A stretch of DNA of 64,000 bases from GCA-2690565 sp002457235. Its GTDB lineage: Bacteria; Verrucomicrobiota; Verrucomicrobiia; Opitutales; Coraliomargaritaceae. A program made the position numbers and the translations under genes. Of the stretch, positions 1-8,713 are shown in pieces (the stretch's first letter is position 1; each line of letters begins with the position of its first letter). The stretch covers positions 1-64,000 of the forward strand of contig JBJLEZ010000009.1 in NCBI GenBank assembly GCA_045565695.1, written 5' to 3'. Below the pieces are notes generated by a model, which was given only the letters and a program-made list of their open reading frames with translations, had not been told where the DNA came from and ran no database searches.

Positions 1-415
1 TCTTGATTGCATTATTTTCATAACAAAGATCTTTGTCTGCTTTAAGGTCTTCAATTACCTCAGATAATAGTTTTAATTCAACCTCTGGTTTGATTTCATC
101 AATTATTCTTGAGGACAATTCTTCTAACTGCCTTGTGGATAATCCTCTTTTTGTAGCGGTTAATCCAATTTCGTTAAATGCTACTTTCTTAGCTTTGTCG
201 TGAGCTCTAAAGTCTTCATCAGTATTTCTAGACATTTTTGAAACTTCCAAACAATGAGCTTTAGCTTTTTTAAGGGTGTCTAATCCTGTGCTATACCTAT
301 ACCTTCGACCAGTTATTCGAACTCCAGCACTAACTTCATAATTATTAGTATCTAATCTTAGCCTATATCTTATTCCAGAATTCTTAGGATATTCTTCTGC
401 TTCACCATATTTCAT
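1..415 (-). CDS. Integrase-like protein, N-terminal part (runs off window)
   Basis: An open frame starts at an ATG at 413-415 and is still open at base 1, giving about 138 residues. The N-terminus has a basic beta-rich stretch ending in RRYRYSTGLDTLKKAKAHC. This resembles the arm-type DNA-binding domain of phage and ICE tyrosine recombinases, in which a strand ending in STG is followed by a helix. The catalytic domain (R...HxxR...Y) would lie outside the window, so it cannot be checked. The gene points away from the 3' end of tRNA-Pro 121 bp upstream, the usual geometry for an island integrase beside its attachment site. Function is inferred from this context and a weak motif. It could also be an unrelated mobile-element protein. 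Confidence 0.5.
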   Translation of the reverse strand, partial: MKYGEAEEYPKNSGIRYRLRLDTNNYEVSAGVRITGRRYRYSTGLDTLKKAKAHCLEVSKMSRNTDEDFRAHDKAKKVAFNEIGLTATKRGLSTRQLEELSSRIIDEIKPEVELKLLSEVIEDLKADKDLCYENNAIK

Positions 416-455
416 ATATAAATGTAAACATTAGTTCACTATTATGTCAAGAAAA

Positions 456-479
456 AGATGCCACGAAAGATGCCACGAG
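456..479. repeat. Tandem 12-bp direct repeat between integrase and tRNA
   Basis: Two adjacent copies of agatgccacgaa/g occur at 456-467 and 468-479 and match at 11 of 12 positions. They lie between the integrase-like gene and tRNA-Pro, where recombinase arm-type binding sites are normally found. Binding by the integrase is inferred, not shown. Confidence 0.55.
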
Positions 480-536
480 TGGGTTAATTAGAAACCTTAA
501 TTCCCATCTATCCTTTTACTATATTGGGATAGGGCA

Positions 537-615
<79 letters not shown>

Positions 616-702
616 ACGATTAATTGAACACTGCAGTTAATTAAAGGTTAACTTTTTAGGTGATTTTGTTTTGGGTCAAGTCCTAAGCACTGATGCTATA
701 TT

Positions 703-1962
703 TTAATCGCTTAGTTTAAAGCGGTAGAATTGGGCGTCATTACTAGTAGATACTTGAAGAGTTGTATTATCGCCTGTCTCAGACCAAGATTCTAAATCAT
801 TACTGGATTCGAGTTTTAGTGTGATGGTTGCTTGATTATTGATAACTTCAATAATTGTAGCCCCTGCTCTTAAGTCAGCAATACTTTGTACGATTGCATT
901 ATAGAGAAGTGTATGATCAACATTAGGATCTAATCCATAATCAACGAGATCTTTGTCGCTCAATCCATCATTTGAAGTATCGGCATTATTTGGATTTGTA
1001 CCTAAATTGAATTCAGATTGATTATCCAAGCCATCTTGATCGGGATCAGCGGTTGTTTCTGCATCTATACCGTATAAACTTTGGTCAATCGCCCAACCTG
1101 CATAGGTTGAGGAATCAGGTATGTTATTTAAAATAGTTTGTCGGTATTGAGAAATGCGAACAAAGTAATTATAGCTTGAGGATGAAGACGCAAAAGTTGA
1201 AACCCCACTTGTAGTGACAGCTGTAGTAATACCTGCCAAATACCAAGTGCCTGAATTGGAAACGAAAAGCGCTGAACCAGAATCATAGTAGGCGAAAGCG
1301 GCTTCGTTATTACCTTGATTAGAGTTAAGTTGTGTTCGCATATAATGGTAAGTTTTGCCTGTAATGCTCGTGTTTCCTGTGTTTTCAATTCTATTTGTAC
1401 CCCAACGTTTAACTAAAGTTGTACCATCACCCCAATTCCAAGAGCGAGTCGTCCCCGTTTCTGCTGGTTGGCTTGGGTCTCTACCATAGCCCCAACCTAT
1501 TAAAGTGCCTGTTTTGAATCGTTCATTAGTGGAACTGTATAGGGAATTTGAGGGAAGATTTGGATTTTGTATCAATTTGAATAATACTAAGTCAGCGGTA
1601 CCGATTTGAATTGGTAAAAAATTAAGATCAATTTCCCAATAGGTTATGCCGTCAAATGTGATATATGTTCGTCTTGGAGTAACATCTTTGTAGAGCACAT
1701 GTTCTGCGGTGAGAAGATACTTTCCTTGAATATGTACTGCCGAGCCAACAATACCGCTTCCATCTGCATTAGATATTTTAGCAGTAGAGTTGAAAGCTGC
1801 TTCTCGAGCTGTGTCGGGAGCAGTTAAATTAGCACTATTATCACCACTATAAAGAATAATGCCATAAGTAGTACTTGATAAAACTATACTGATAAGCAAA
1901 CAGCAGAGTGACCCTTTTGCTGTGTATGTGATTTTTGACTGAATATTTTTTATGGGGTACAA
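703..1962 (-). CDS. Secreted trypsin-like serine protease with Ca-binding C-terminal repeat
   Basis: This 419-aa protein starts with a basic N-terminus and a hydrophobic stretch at about residues 18-35, consistent with a signal peptide. A chymotrypsin-fold triad is visible: His88 in TAEHVL, Asp124 in TADLVLF and Ser228 in YDSGSALF. The residue before the catalytic DSG is Tyr instead of the usual Gly. Residues of about 306-345 (DPDQDGLDNQSEF, then TSNDGLSD) form a thrombospondin type 3-like acidic calcium-binding repeat. The last 50 residues end in QFYRFKLSD, a tail often seen on exported verrucomicrobial proteins. An exported or surface protease is likely, but the substrate is unknown. It stands alone, read toward the tRNA. 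Confidence 0.75.
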   Translation of the reverse strand: MYPIKNIQSKITYTAKGSLCCLLISIVLSSTTYGIILYSGDNSANLTAPDTAREAAFNSTAKISNADGSGIVGSAVHIQGKYLLTAEHVLYKDVTPRRTYITFDGITYWEIDLNFLPIQIGTADLVLFKLIQNPNLPSNSLYSSTNERFKTGTLIGWGYGRDPSQPAETGTTRSWNWGDGTTLVKRWGTNRIENTGNTSITGKTYHYMRTQLNSNQGNNEAAFAYYDSGSALFVSNSGTWYLAGITTAVTTSGVSTFASSSSSYNYFVRISQYRQTILNNIPDSSTYAGWAIDQSLYGIDAETTADPDQDGLDNQSEFNLGTNPNNADTSNDGLSDKDLVDYGLDPNVDHTLLYNAIVQSIADLRAGATIIEVINNQATITLKLESSNDLESWSETGDNTTLQVSTSNDAQFYRFKLSD

Positions 1963-2037
1963 TTTATGATAAAAGTTTCAAGAGTCCTATTATAACAACT
2001 CTTGGATTAATGTGAATGACTGAAGGGGCGGGGAAAG

Positions 2038-2700
2038 CTATCGTCTTTGAGCGAGCATGTAGAGTAACCAGCCAAGACTTGAAATAAAGGCAGCGACATA
2101 AGTGAACGCCGCGGCATCGAGGGTCTCATTAACGCCTTTAATTTCATCTGCTTCAATGATTCCGAGTCCAATCAGTTGTTTTTTTGCTCGGACACTGGCA
2201 TCAAATTCTACGGGCAGAGTGATCAGTTGGAAAATGGTTAGGACTAAATAGACGAAAATACCAATATTAAGTAACATAGGGCCCAAACCAAAAAAGAATC
2301 CGCCAAACATAACCATGGGTAATAGTTGAGAGGCAAAATTTGTGACTGGGACGAGTGCCATTCTCAAATTGAGTGGGGAATATTGCTGTTTGTGCTGAAT
2401 GGCGTGACCGGCTTCGTGAGCGGCGACTCCTAAGGCCGCGAGACTAGACCCACGATAGTTTTGAGCACTGAGAGCGAGTCTTTTATGAGTGGGGTCGTAG
2501 TGGTCAGTCAACTCTCCACGGCATTCAACTATCTCTACATCATTGATTCCGGCACTTTGCATAACAGCTTGCGCGGCTTCTCTACCGGTAATTCGTCCTC
2601 TAGATTGACGTTTAATATTTTTATTATAGGCACTTTTGATACGCATTTGCGCGTATAAACCAACTATAATTGGTATGATGATTAATATTAAAAAATTCAT
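2038..2700 (-). CDS. YugP-type membrane zinc metallopeptidase
   Basis: The family (Zn_peptidase_2, Bacillus YugP) consists of membrane proteases with an HExxH zinc site. Here HEAGHAIQ is at residues 95-102, and the EFDAS downstream probably supplies the third ligand. There is a hydrophobic N-terminal segment (NFLILIIIPIIVGLYA), and two or three more lie in the second half, so this is an integral membrane protein of 220 aa. I chose the ATG at 2698-2700 because family members begin directly with the membrane helix. An ATG at 2736 would add 12 polar residues. Neither start has a clear Shine-Dalgarno sequence. Substrate and role are unknown. Confidence 0.8.
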   Translation of the reverse strand: MNFLILIIIPIIVGLYAQMRIKSAYNKNIKRQSRGRITGREAAQAVMQSAGINDVEIVECRGELTDHYDPTHKRLALSAQNYRGSSLAALGVAAHEAGHAIQHKQQYSPLNLRMALVPVTNFASQLLPMVMFGGFFFGLGPMLLNIGIFVYLVLTIFQLITLPVEFDASVRAKKQLIGLGIIEADEIKGVNETLDAAAFTYVAAFISSLGWLLYMLAQRR

Positions 2701-2793
2701 TGTATTTAAAATAGTATATTTTTTTGATTTTTCCAATCAAATCTTTAAGTTTTAATATGCTGACAACTTTGGTTTTAGCATTATTGTATATAT

Positions 2794-3285
2794 ATGAAAT
2801 TTTTGTTATTAATTAGCATCATCATTGGTGCAATTTTTTTATATTCATCGATCAATCAAAAAAATATTGATACTGATACGAACTTGAGTGCAGAGAATTC
2901 TGCAAATTGGTTGACCGATTTTTCTGAGGCTAAGGCAATGGCAAAGGAAGAAGGGAAGCCTATTTTGATGGACTTTACTGGATCGAATTGGTGTGGCTGG
3001 TGCATTAAACTTAAAAAGGAGGTTTTTTCTAAACCAGCTTTTATTGATTATGCGGATGAGTACTTAATTCTGATGACGGTTGATTTTCCTCGTGGTGTAA
3101 AACTGGAGGAATCTCTTCTCGATCAAAATTATAGGCTATTGGATCAATACGGTGTGAATAGTTTTCCTACAATCATCTTAGTAGATGCTGAAGGCTCAAT
3201 TCTAGGAATCACCGGATACGAAAGGGGTGGCCCTGAAGCCTACGTTGCACATTTGAAAAGTTTGTTAGCGAATACAGATTATTAG
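2794..3285 (+). CDS. Periplasmic thioredoxin-fold protein (CGWC)
   Basis: This 163-aa protein has an N-terminal hydrophobic anchor or signal (residues 1-20) followed by one thioredoxin-fold domain. The redox motif WCGWC has cysteines at 67 and 70, preceded by ILMDFTGSN. The cis-Pro region is VNSFPTIILVD. The layout matches the Thioredoxin_7/DUF255-like family, often exported thiol-disulfide reductases acting on envelope proteins. It is transcribed divergently from the YugP-type protease, with about 90 bp between the coding starts, and convergently with bipA. The partner reductase is not in the window. Confidence 0.75.
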   Translation: MKFLLLISIIIGAIFLYSSINQKNIDTDTNLSAENSANWLTDFSEAKAMAKEEGKPILMDFTGSNWCGWCIKLKKEVFSKPAFIDYADEYLILMTVDFPRGVKLEESLLDQNYRLLDQYGVNSFPTIILVDAEGSILGITGYERGGPEAYVAHLKSLLANTDY

Positions 3286-3303
3286 TTTGATTAAGCAAAC
3301 TAA
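3282..3303. other. 8-bp inverted repeat between convergent genes
   Basis: ttagtttg (3282-3289) pairs with caaactaa (3296-3303) across a 6-nt loop. It overlaps the stop codon of the thioredoxin gene and lies just before the convergent bipA end. Neither strand has a U-run after the stem, so it is at best a weak transcript end. Confidence 0.3.
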
Positions 3304-3320
3304 ACATTGTGCATAAGCCC

Positions 3321-5153
3321 TTATTTTTTCTCTGCCTTGGCTAATTTTCTCCGAACATTTGAATCGAGTATTCGCTTGCGGAGTCGAAGGTGATTAGGAG
3401 TGGCTTCTACGAGTTCATCAGATGTGATATACTCAATGGCTCGTTCCAGAGAAAATCTTTGCGGGGGAGCTAGTTGGATGCCCTTGTCGGATCCAGAAGC
3501 ACGCATATTATCCAGTTGCTTGGCCTTTGTCGGATTAACGGGAAGGTCTTCTTTTCGTGGATTCTCTCCAATGATTTGTCCTTCATAGACACCTTCACTT
3601 GGAGCAATAAAGAGTTTGCCTCGATTTTGAATCATATCAAGAGCATAAGGCATAGATTTACCCTGATCCATACTGACAAGAGTTCCAGTAAGTCGTGTAT
3701 TAATCTCACCGCAATAGGGACGGTATTCTAAGTAAGAATGGCTCATCACACCGTGGCCTGAAGTCATAGTGGTTAAATCGCTTTCAAAGCCAATAATTCC
3801 TCGAGTGGGTGCTTCGGCTTCAACGGTTACGCCTGCATTGTGGTGCTCAAGATTAGTTATTTTTGCTTTCCGCTTGGATAGGTTTTCCATGACACCTCCG
3901 AGGGCATCTTCAGTGATTTCAACCCAAATTTGTTCATAAGGTTCACAGCGTTTACCATCAATTTCTTTATAGAGTACAGTGGGTCTTGAAACAAGTAGTT
4001 CAAACCCTTCTCGACGCATAGTTTCTACTAATACGGCAATCTGCATGGATCCACGGGCGTTGACAAGAAAGCGTGTGCTTTCCGTCGCCTCTTCAAGGGA
4101 AATTGAAATATTAGACTGCATTTCTCTTTCTAGTCGCTCTTTGATTTGTCTTGAGGTGACTTTTTTGCCGTCTTGTCCAGCGAGTGGACCATCGTTTACG
4201 GAGAATTCCATTTGGATAGTAGGGGGGTCTATTTCAACAAAAGGAAGTCTCTCTCCCTCAGGGCTTAGGGATAAGGTGTCACCGATATCGATATTATCAA
4301 ATCCAGCAATGCCGACAATGTCCCCTGCATGGGCTACTTCTATGTCGTCTGTTTTTAAGCCGGAAAACGTTTTCATTTTAGTGATTTTCACACGTTTAGT
4401 AGAGCCGTCTTTGTGTTGGGCGTGAATGCTTTGTCCTTGTTTGATCTCTCCAGAGAGTATTCTACCAATTGCCATACGTCCGACATAGTCATCCCACTCG
4501 ATATTGGAAACAAGCATTCGAAAGTCACCAGTTTCAATAATGGGAGGAGGAATACGCTCAACGATAGTTTCAAAGAGAGCAGACATGTTTTCTCTTGGGC
4601 CGTTTACCTCTTTATCGGCAAAACCATTTTTGGCTGAGGCATAAAGAAAGGGGGCGTTGAATTGATCATCATCTGCCTCTAAGTCTAAAAAGAGTTCGAG
4701 AACTTTATCGTGCACCCATTCAGATCGGGCGGTATCTCGGTCAATTTTGTTTATCACACAAATAGTTTTGAGTCCTTGACTGAGGGCTTTTTTGAGTACC
4801 CAACGAGTTTGCGCTTGCGGGCCACCAACGGCATCAGTGAGGAGAAGAACCCCATCAACCATTTTCATGACCCGTTCAACTTCTGCACCAAAGTCGGCGT
4901 GTCCAGGAGTATCTACAATGTTAATAGTGTATGTTTTGTCGTCTTTAGGGTCTGTCCACTTGATCGCTGTATTTTTTGCCTTGATGGTAATCCCTTTTTC
5001 TCTTTCGAGATCCATGGAATCCATCATGCGTTCTTCAGTGGATTGGTTTTCTCTAAAAGTTCCACTTTGTTTCAGCAGGCAGTCGACAAGAGTGGTTTTG
5101 CCATGGTCAACGTGGGCAATAATAGCAATGTTTCTAATTAAATCAGCGTTCAT
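3321..5153 (-). CDS. typA: GTPase TypA/BipA
   Basis: BipA is a translational GTPase related to EF-G that helps 50S ribosome assembly under stress or cold. The G1 motif AHVDHGKTT is near the N-terminus. EREKGITIKAKN (switch I), DTPGHADFG (G3) and NKID (G4) follow, then EF-G-like domains and the BipA C-terminal domain. The length is about 610 aa, normal for the family. I chose the ATG at 5151-5153 (MNADLIRNIAII) because homologues start a few residues before the first strand. The ATG at 5189 would add 12 residues. The gene is convergent with the thioredoxin gene. Confidence 0.95.
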   Translation of the reverse strand: MNADLIRNIAIIAHVDHGKTTLVDCLLKQSGTFRENQSTEERMMDSMDLEREKGITIKAKNTAIKWTDPKDDKTYTINIVDTPGHADFGAEVERVMKMVDGVLLLTDAVGGPQAQTRWVLKKALSQGLKTICVINKIDRDTARSEWVHDKVLELFLDLEADDDQFNAPFLYASAKNGFADKEVNGPRENMSALFETIVERIPPPIIETGDFRMLVSNIEWDDYVGRMAIGRILSGEIKQGQSIHAQHKDGSTKRVKITKMKTFSGLKTDDIEVAHAGDIVGIAGFDNIDIGDTLSLSPEGERLPFVEIDPPTIQMEFSVNDGPLAGQDGKKVTSRQIKERLEREMQSNISISLEEATESTRFLVNARGSMQIAVLVETMRREGFELLVSRPTVLYKEIDGKRCEPYEQIWVEITEDALGGVMENLSKRKAKITNLEHHNAGVTVEAEAPTRGIIGFESDLTTMTSGHGVMSHSYLEYRPYCGEINTRLTGTLVSMDQGKSMPYALDMIQNRGKLFIAPSEGVYEGQIIGENPRKEDLPVNPTKAKQLDNMRASGSDKGIQLAPPQRFSLERAIEYITSDELVEATPNHLRLRKRILDSNVRRKLAKAEKK

Positions 5154-5234
5154 CAAATCTTTCTTTGTGGTTCTATTCTTAGTGTTCAAATGAATGAATT
5201 TAGAATAGGTGCAAGTTATTTGATGAATTAATTT

Positions 5235-6593
5235 TTAAATGGGGTAAGTTTGTCCAGGTATAGGATCTATTATTTGTGTTTTTGGTAAGTGTTGATTTAA
5301 ACTTTGCTGAAACCAGTTGCGGGCTTCGTTTTCTCCATGTGTCAGTACGATTGTATCTGGCCTTGCTTGTACCGCATATTCAACAAGAGAATCTCTATCG
5401 GCATGTCCACTTAGGTCGAATTTCTTAATGGAAGCACGAATTGGGGACAAGTAATCAAAGGCATTGAAGTAGAAGCTTTCAGCATCTTTGTTTTCGAGTA
5501 GTTGACCGCCTGGTGTATCAGGGTCGCAATAGCCAATGAAGAAAATACCGTTTGTAGGCGTATTGAGTAATGAAGCAGCTACATTGTAAGATGGAGTGCG
5601 TTCAACTAGCATTCCACTACTGACTATGTAAATGCCTTTCTTTTTAATGTTTTTCCCAGGTCTTAATTTAGGGTCAATGGTTTTGATATCTAATTCTTTG
5701 AGAATTTTTAAATCAAAATTGATAAGTCCCGTGCGGTTGCTGATCTTATCGAAGTAATTACAAATGTCCATTCCGAGTCCAGTAGAGTAAACAGGAGCCT
5801 TTCTTAGAATGCCAAATTGCATCGACTCTAAGATGATTTTGAAGAGCTCTTGCATTCGACCGAGTGCAAATACTGGAATGAGGCAGGTGCCATCTTGATC
5901 CAGTATTTCATTAATGCTATCTATGAGGTGCTTGATTTCGTTTTCACGAGTTGATTCTTTTGCCCTAACTGTGGCGCCTCGAGTGGTTTCTAAGAAGAGG
6001 GTGTCTATTTTTCCATTCGGTAAATAGGCTCCAGGAAGTGTTCGTTGAGCCTCAAACAAAACATCACCAGTGTGCACGATCCGCTTGCTTTTGTAGATGA
6101 TTTCTATTGCGGAGGCTCCGACAACATGTCCTGACGGATGGAGCTTAATTTCTATTTTATCTTTATTTTTATAAAGAAATTCAGATTTTTCAAAAGGCAG
6201 AGCAATGATTGAGCGTTTCACATGATCAATATCACGATGTACGTAAAGAGGATAATCTGTCATGCCGTATTCTTCCCTTTGTCGTTTCATCACATTGATT
6301 GAATTTCTTAACATTCTCGGCGCTAATGAAAGGTTGGGCAAGCTTGTGAGGATTGGAGCTTCAGGATGGCTTCTAGCGATAATAGGTAATGAGCCTAGAT
6401 GGTCGAGATGACAGTGAGTGAGAATAATTAAATCAATGGTCTTGCCTTGAATTTGATTAAAGTCGGGCAGTGAATCTTTGCCTAATTTTTTTGGGTGTAA
6501 TCCACTATCAATTAAAATATTAAATGACCCAATCGATAAAAAAGTGGAATTTGATCCGATTTCTCCATGACGATTAAGATCTATAAATTCCAT
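5235..6593 (-). CDS. MBL-fold / beta-CASP RNA-processing nuclease-like protein
   Basis: This 452-aa protein combines a metallo-beta-lactamase fold with a beta-CASP insertion, as in CPSF73/YSH1-like nucleases. The metal-binding motif THCHLDHLG has His60, His62, Asp64 and His65. Further ligands are expected in SGHVVGAS and HTGDV. The C-terminal beta-CASP motifs are visible as LSGHADRDSL and LTHGENEARNWF. Bacterial members are usually exo- or endoribonucleases, although not the RNase J type, which is longer. It is divergent from purF across a 188-bp region that must hold both promoters. The RNA substrate is unknown. Confidence 0.8.
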   Translation of the reverse strand: MEFIDLNRHGEIGSNSTFLSIGSFNILIDSGLHPKKLGKDSLPDFNQIQGKTIDLIILTHCHLDHLGSLPIIARSHPEAPILTSLPNLSLAPRMLRNSINVMKRQREEYGMTDYPLYVHRDIDHVKRSIIALPFEKSEFLYKNKDKIEIKLHPSGHVVGASAIEIIYKSKRIVHTGDVLFEAQRTLPGAYLPNGKIDTLFLETTRGATVRAKESTRENEIKHLIDSINEILDQDGTCLIPVFALGRMQELFKIILESMQFGILRKAPVYSTGLGMDICNYFDKISNRTGLINFDLKILKELDIKTIDPKLRPGKNIKKKGIYIVSSGMLVERTPSYNVAASLLNTPTNGIFFIGYCDPDTPGGQLLENKDAESFYFNAFDYLSPIRASIKKFDLSGHADRDSLVEYAVQARPDTIVLTHGENEARNWFQQSLNQHLPKTQIIDPIPGQTYPI

Positions 6594-6781
6594 ACTTAAT
6601 GATTGAGCTATATTTTTTGTGAGTTGCTTCCGGAATCTTAAGAAATCGTAAGCGAATTATTTTGGATATTTTCAATAATATAAAGAAGCGATGGTAAATG
6701 ACTTGCAATCCTGATTTTATTTTTGATGGTTGAGGGTGTAATTTCTCCTAAACGCAACTTTCCTCCTGTAGAGACTAAACT

Positions 6782-8695
6782 ATGAGTGATTTTTTAAAGC
6801 ATGAATGTGGTATCGCAATGATACGCCTTTTAAAACCAATTAGTTACTACAAAGAAAAATATGGGTCATCGCTTTATGGGTTTAATCAATTGTTTCTGTT
6901 AATGGAGAAGCAACATAATCGAGGGCAAGATGGTGCAGGTGTCGGATGTTTAAAACTCAATACACCTGTGGGACATCCATACATTTTTCGTGAGAGAAGT
7001 ATCGAGACCAATCCTTTGGCAGTCATTTTCAATAAACTTCTAGGAGAATATAATGACAAAATGAACGATGGATTGATTTTTCCAGAGTTCCCGCATTCAG
7101 TGAAAGAAAATTTCTCTTTTGGTGGGGAAATCCTCTTAGGTCATTTGCGTTATGGAACTTCTGGCGTCTACACGGCAAAAAATTGTCATCCTTTTGTCCG
7201 TCAATCCAATTGGCCAACTAAGCGATTGATGCTGGCAGGTAATTTTACCATTACGAATGAAAAAGAAATCAATCAGCAATTAATCAATCACGGGCAACAC
7301 CCGATTTATGGTACAGATACTCAAGCAATTCTTGAGGAAATTGGATTTCATCTAGATGAAGCCCATGATTCAATCTATCGAAAGATGCGAGAGGATAATA
7401 CCAAGGGAGTTGATATCCCTGAGATTATCAGTGAAGAATTAGATCCCATTCGTATTTTAAAATCTGCAGCAGCCAATTGGGACGGAGGCTATACTATAGC
7501 GGGTATTATAGGTAATGGTGATAGCTTTATTATGCGTGATCCGAATGGCATCAGACCGTGTTTTTATCTTCAAAACGATGAGATCCTTGCCGTAGCTTCT
7601 GAGCGCGTAGCTTTAATGACAATTTTTAACCAAAAGGCCTCTGCTATAAAAGAATTGGATCCAGGCTGTGCATTAGTGGTCAAGAGAAATGGTAAGATCT
7701 ATTCAGATCGCTTTATTGAAACTAAGCCAAGTATTCCTTGCTCTTTCGAGCGAATTTATTTTTCAAGAGGCAATGATCCAAAGATTTACCAAGAGCGAAA
7801 AGCATTAGGGGCCGCGTTAAAAGATCAAGTCGTTGCTGCAATAGGAAATGATTTTGGTAAAAGTGTTTTTAGTTTTGTTCCGAATACTGCGGAAATTGCT
7901 TATTATGGCTTACTCGAATCACTAAGGTTACACCGCCGTACAGAAGTGAAAGCAGAATTAATGAAAGCTCACAATGAGGGGTCTTTGGATGAAAGTCTAA
8001 TTGATAAGCTGATCATGGGTAATTGGCCGAAAGGAGAAAAGATTGCTCACAAGGATGTGAAAATGCGTACTTTTATTGCACAAGAGAAAGGTCGCAAACA
8101 AATGGTCTCGCACGTTTATGATATTACTTATGGAGTGGTTTCAGAGGGAGATACTTTAGTGGTGATTGATGACTCAATTGTTCGTGGTACTACTTTAAAG
8201 GAGTCGATTTTGAAGATTTTAACCCGGACCAATCCTAAAAAAATTGTCATTGCTTCAACAGCACCACAGATACGCTATCCAGACTGTTATGGTATTGATA
8301 TGTCAAAGCTATCAAACTTCATCGCATTTAAAGCTTTAATTGAATTAGTAAAAGATGATCAAGCCGATGAATTGCTTAAAGACATTTATCAGGATTGCCT
8401 AGCGCAGCAAAATAAGCCTGCCTCAGAGATGAAAAATTACGTAAAGCAAATTTACGATCGTTATACAGATGAAAAGATTTCCGAAAAGATTGCTGAGTTG
8501 GTATACCCAAAAGATGTGCCTTGGGGCGGGGAATTAGAGATTTTGTTTCTCAAAGTTGAGAAGATGAAAGAGGCATTAGTGGGGCATGACGGTGATTGGT
8601 ATTTTACTGGCAACTATCCGACTCACGGTGGTCTATCCGTCTTAAACAAAGCGTATATTAATTTTTATGAAAATAAAAATGAGCGCGCCTACTAA
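6782..8695 (+). CDS. purF: Amidophosphoribosyltransferase (long PurF type)
   Basis: This enzyme catalyses the first committed step of purine synthesis: PRPP plus glutamine to phosphoribosylamine. The N-terminus MSDFLKHECGIA places the class II glutaminase nucleophile at Cys9 after a short leader that would have to be removed. Glutaminase features include EKQHNRGQDGAG and GHLRYGTSG. The PRPP-binding loop is VVIDDSIVRGTT. At 637 aa it is about 130 residues longer than E. coli PurF. A similar long form occurs in Bacteroidota and Verrucomicrobiota. It begins a run of closely spaced genes into purH and the glycine cleavage genes. No Shine-Dalgarno sequence and no riboswitch could be recognised in the leader. 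Confidence 0.88.
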   Translation: MSDFLKHECGIAMIRLLKPISYYKEKYGSSLYGFNQLFLLMEKQHNRGQDGAGVGCLKLNTPVGHPYIFRERSIETNPLAVIFNKLLGEYNDKMNDGLIFPEFPHSVKENFSFGGEILLGHLRYGTSGVYTAKNCHPFVRQSNWPTKRLMLAGNFTITNEKEINQQLINHGQHPIYGTDTQAILEEIGFHLDEAHDSIYRKMREDNTKGVDIPEIISEELDPIRILKSAAANWDGGYTIAGIIGNGDSFIMRDPNGIRPCFYLQNDEILAVASERVALMTIFNQKASAIKELDPGCALVVKRNGKIYSDRFIETKPSIPCSFERIYFSRGNDPKIYQERKALGAALKDQVVAAIGNDFGKSVFSFVPNTAEIAYYGLLESLRLHRRTEVKAELMKAHNEGSLDESLIDKLIMGNWPKGEKIAHKDVKMRTFIAQEKGRKQMVSHVYDITYGVVSEGDTLVVIDDSIVRGTTLKESILKILTRTNPKKIVIASTAPQIRYPDCYGIDMSKLSNFIAFKALIELVKDDQADELLKDIYQDCLAQQNKPASEMKNYVKQIYDRYTDEKISEKIAELVYPKDVPWGGELEILFLKVEKMKEALVGHDGDWYFTGNYPTHGGLSVLNKAYINFYENKNERAY

Positions 8696-8713
8696 TAATT
8701 TTATTTAACTACT

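Noticed and set aside
6594..6781. Possible purine, glycine or folate riboswitch in the purF leader
   Set aside because: I could not find the conserved core of any of these classes, and the leader has no strong hairpin plus U-run.
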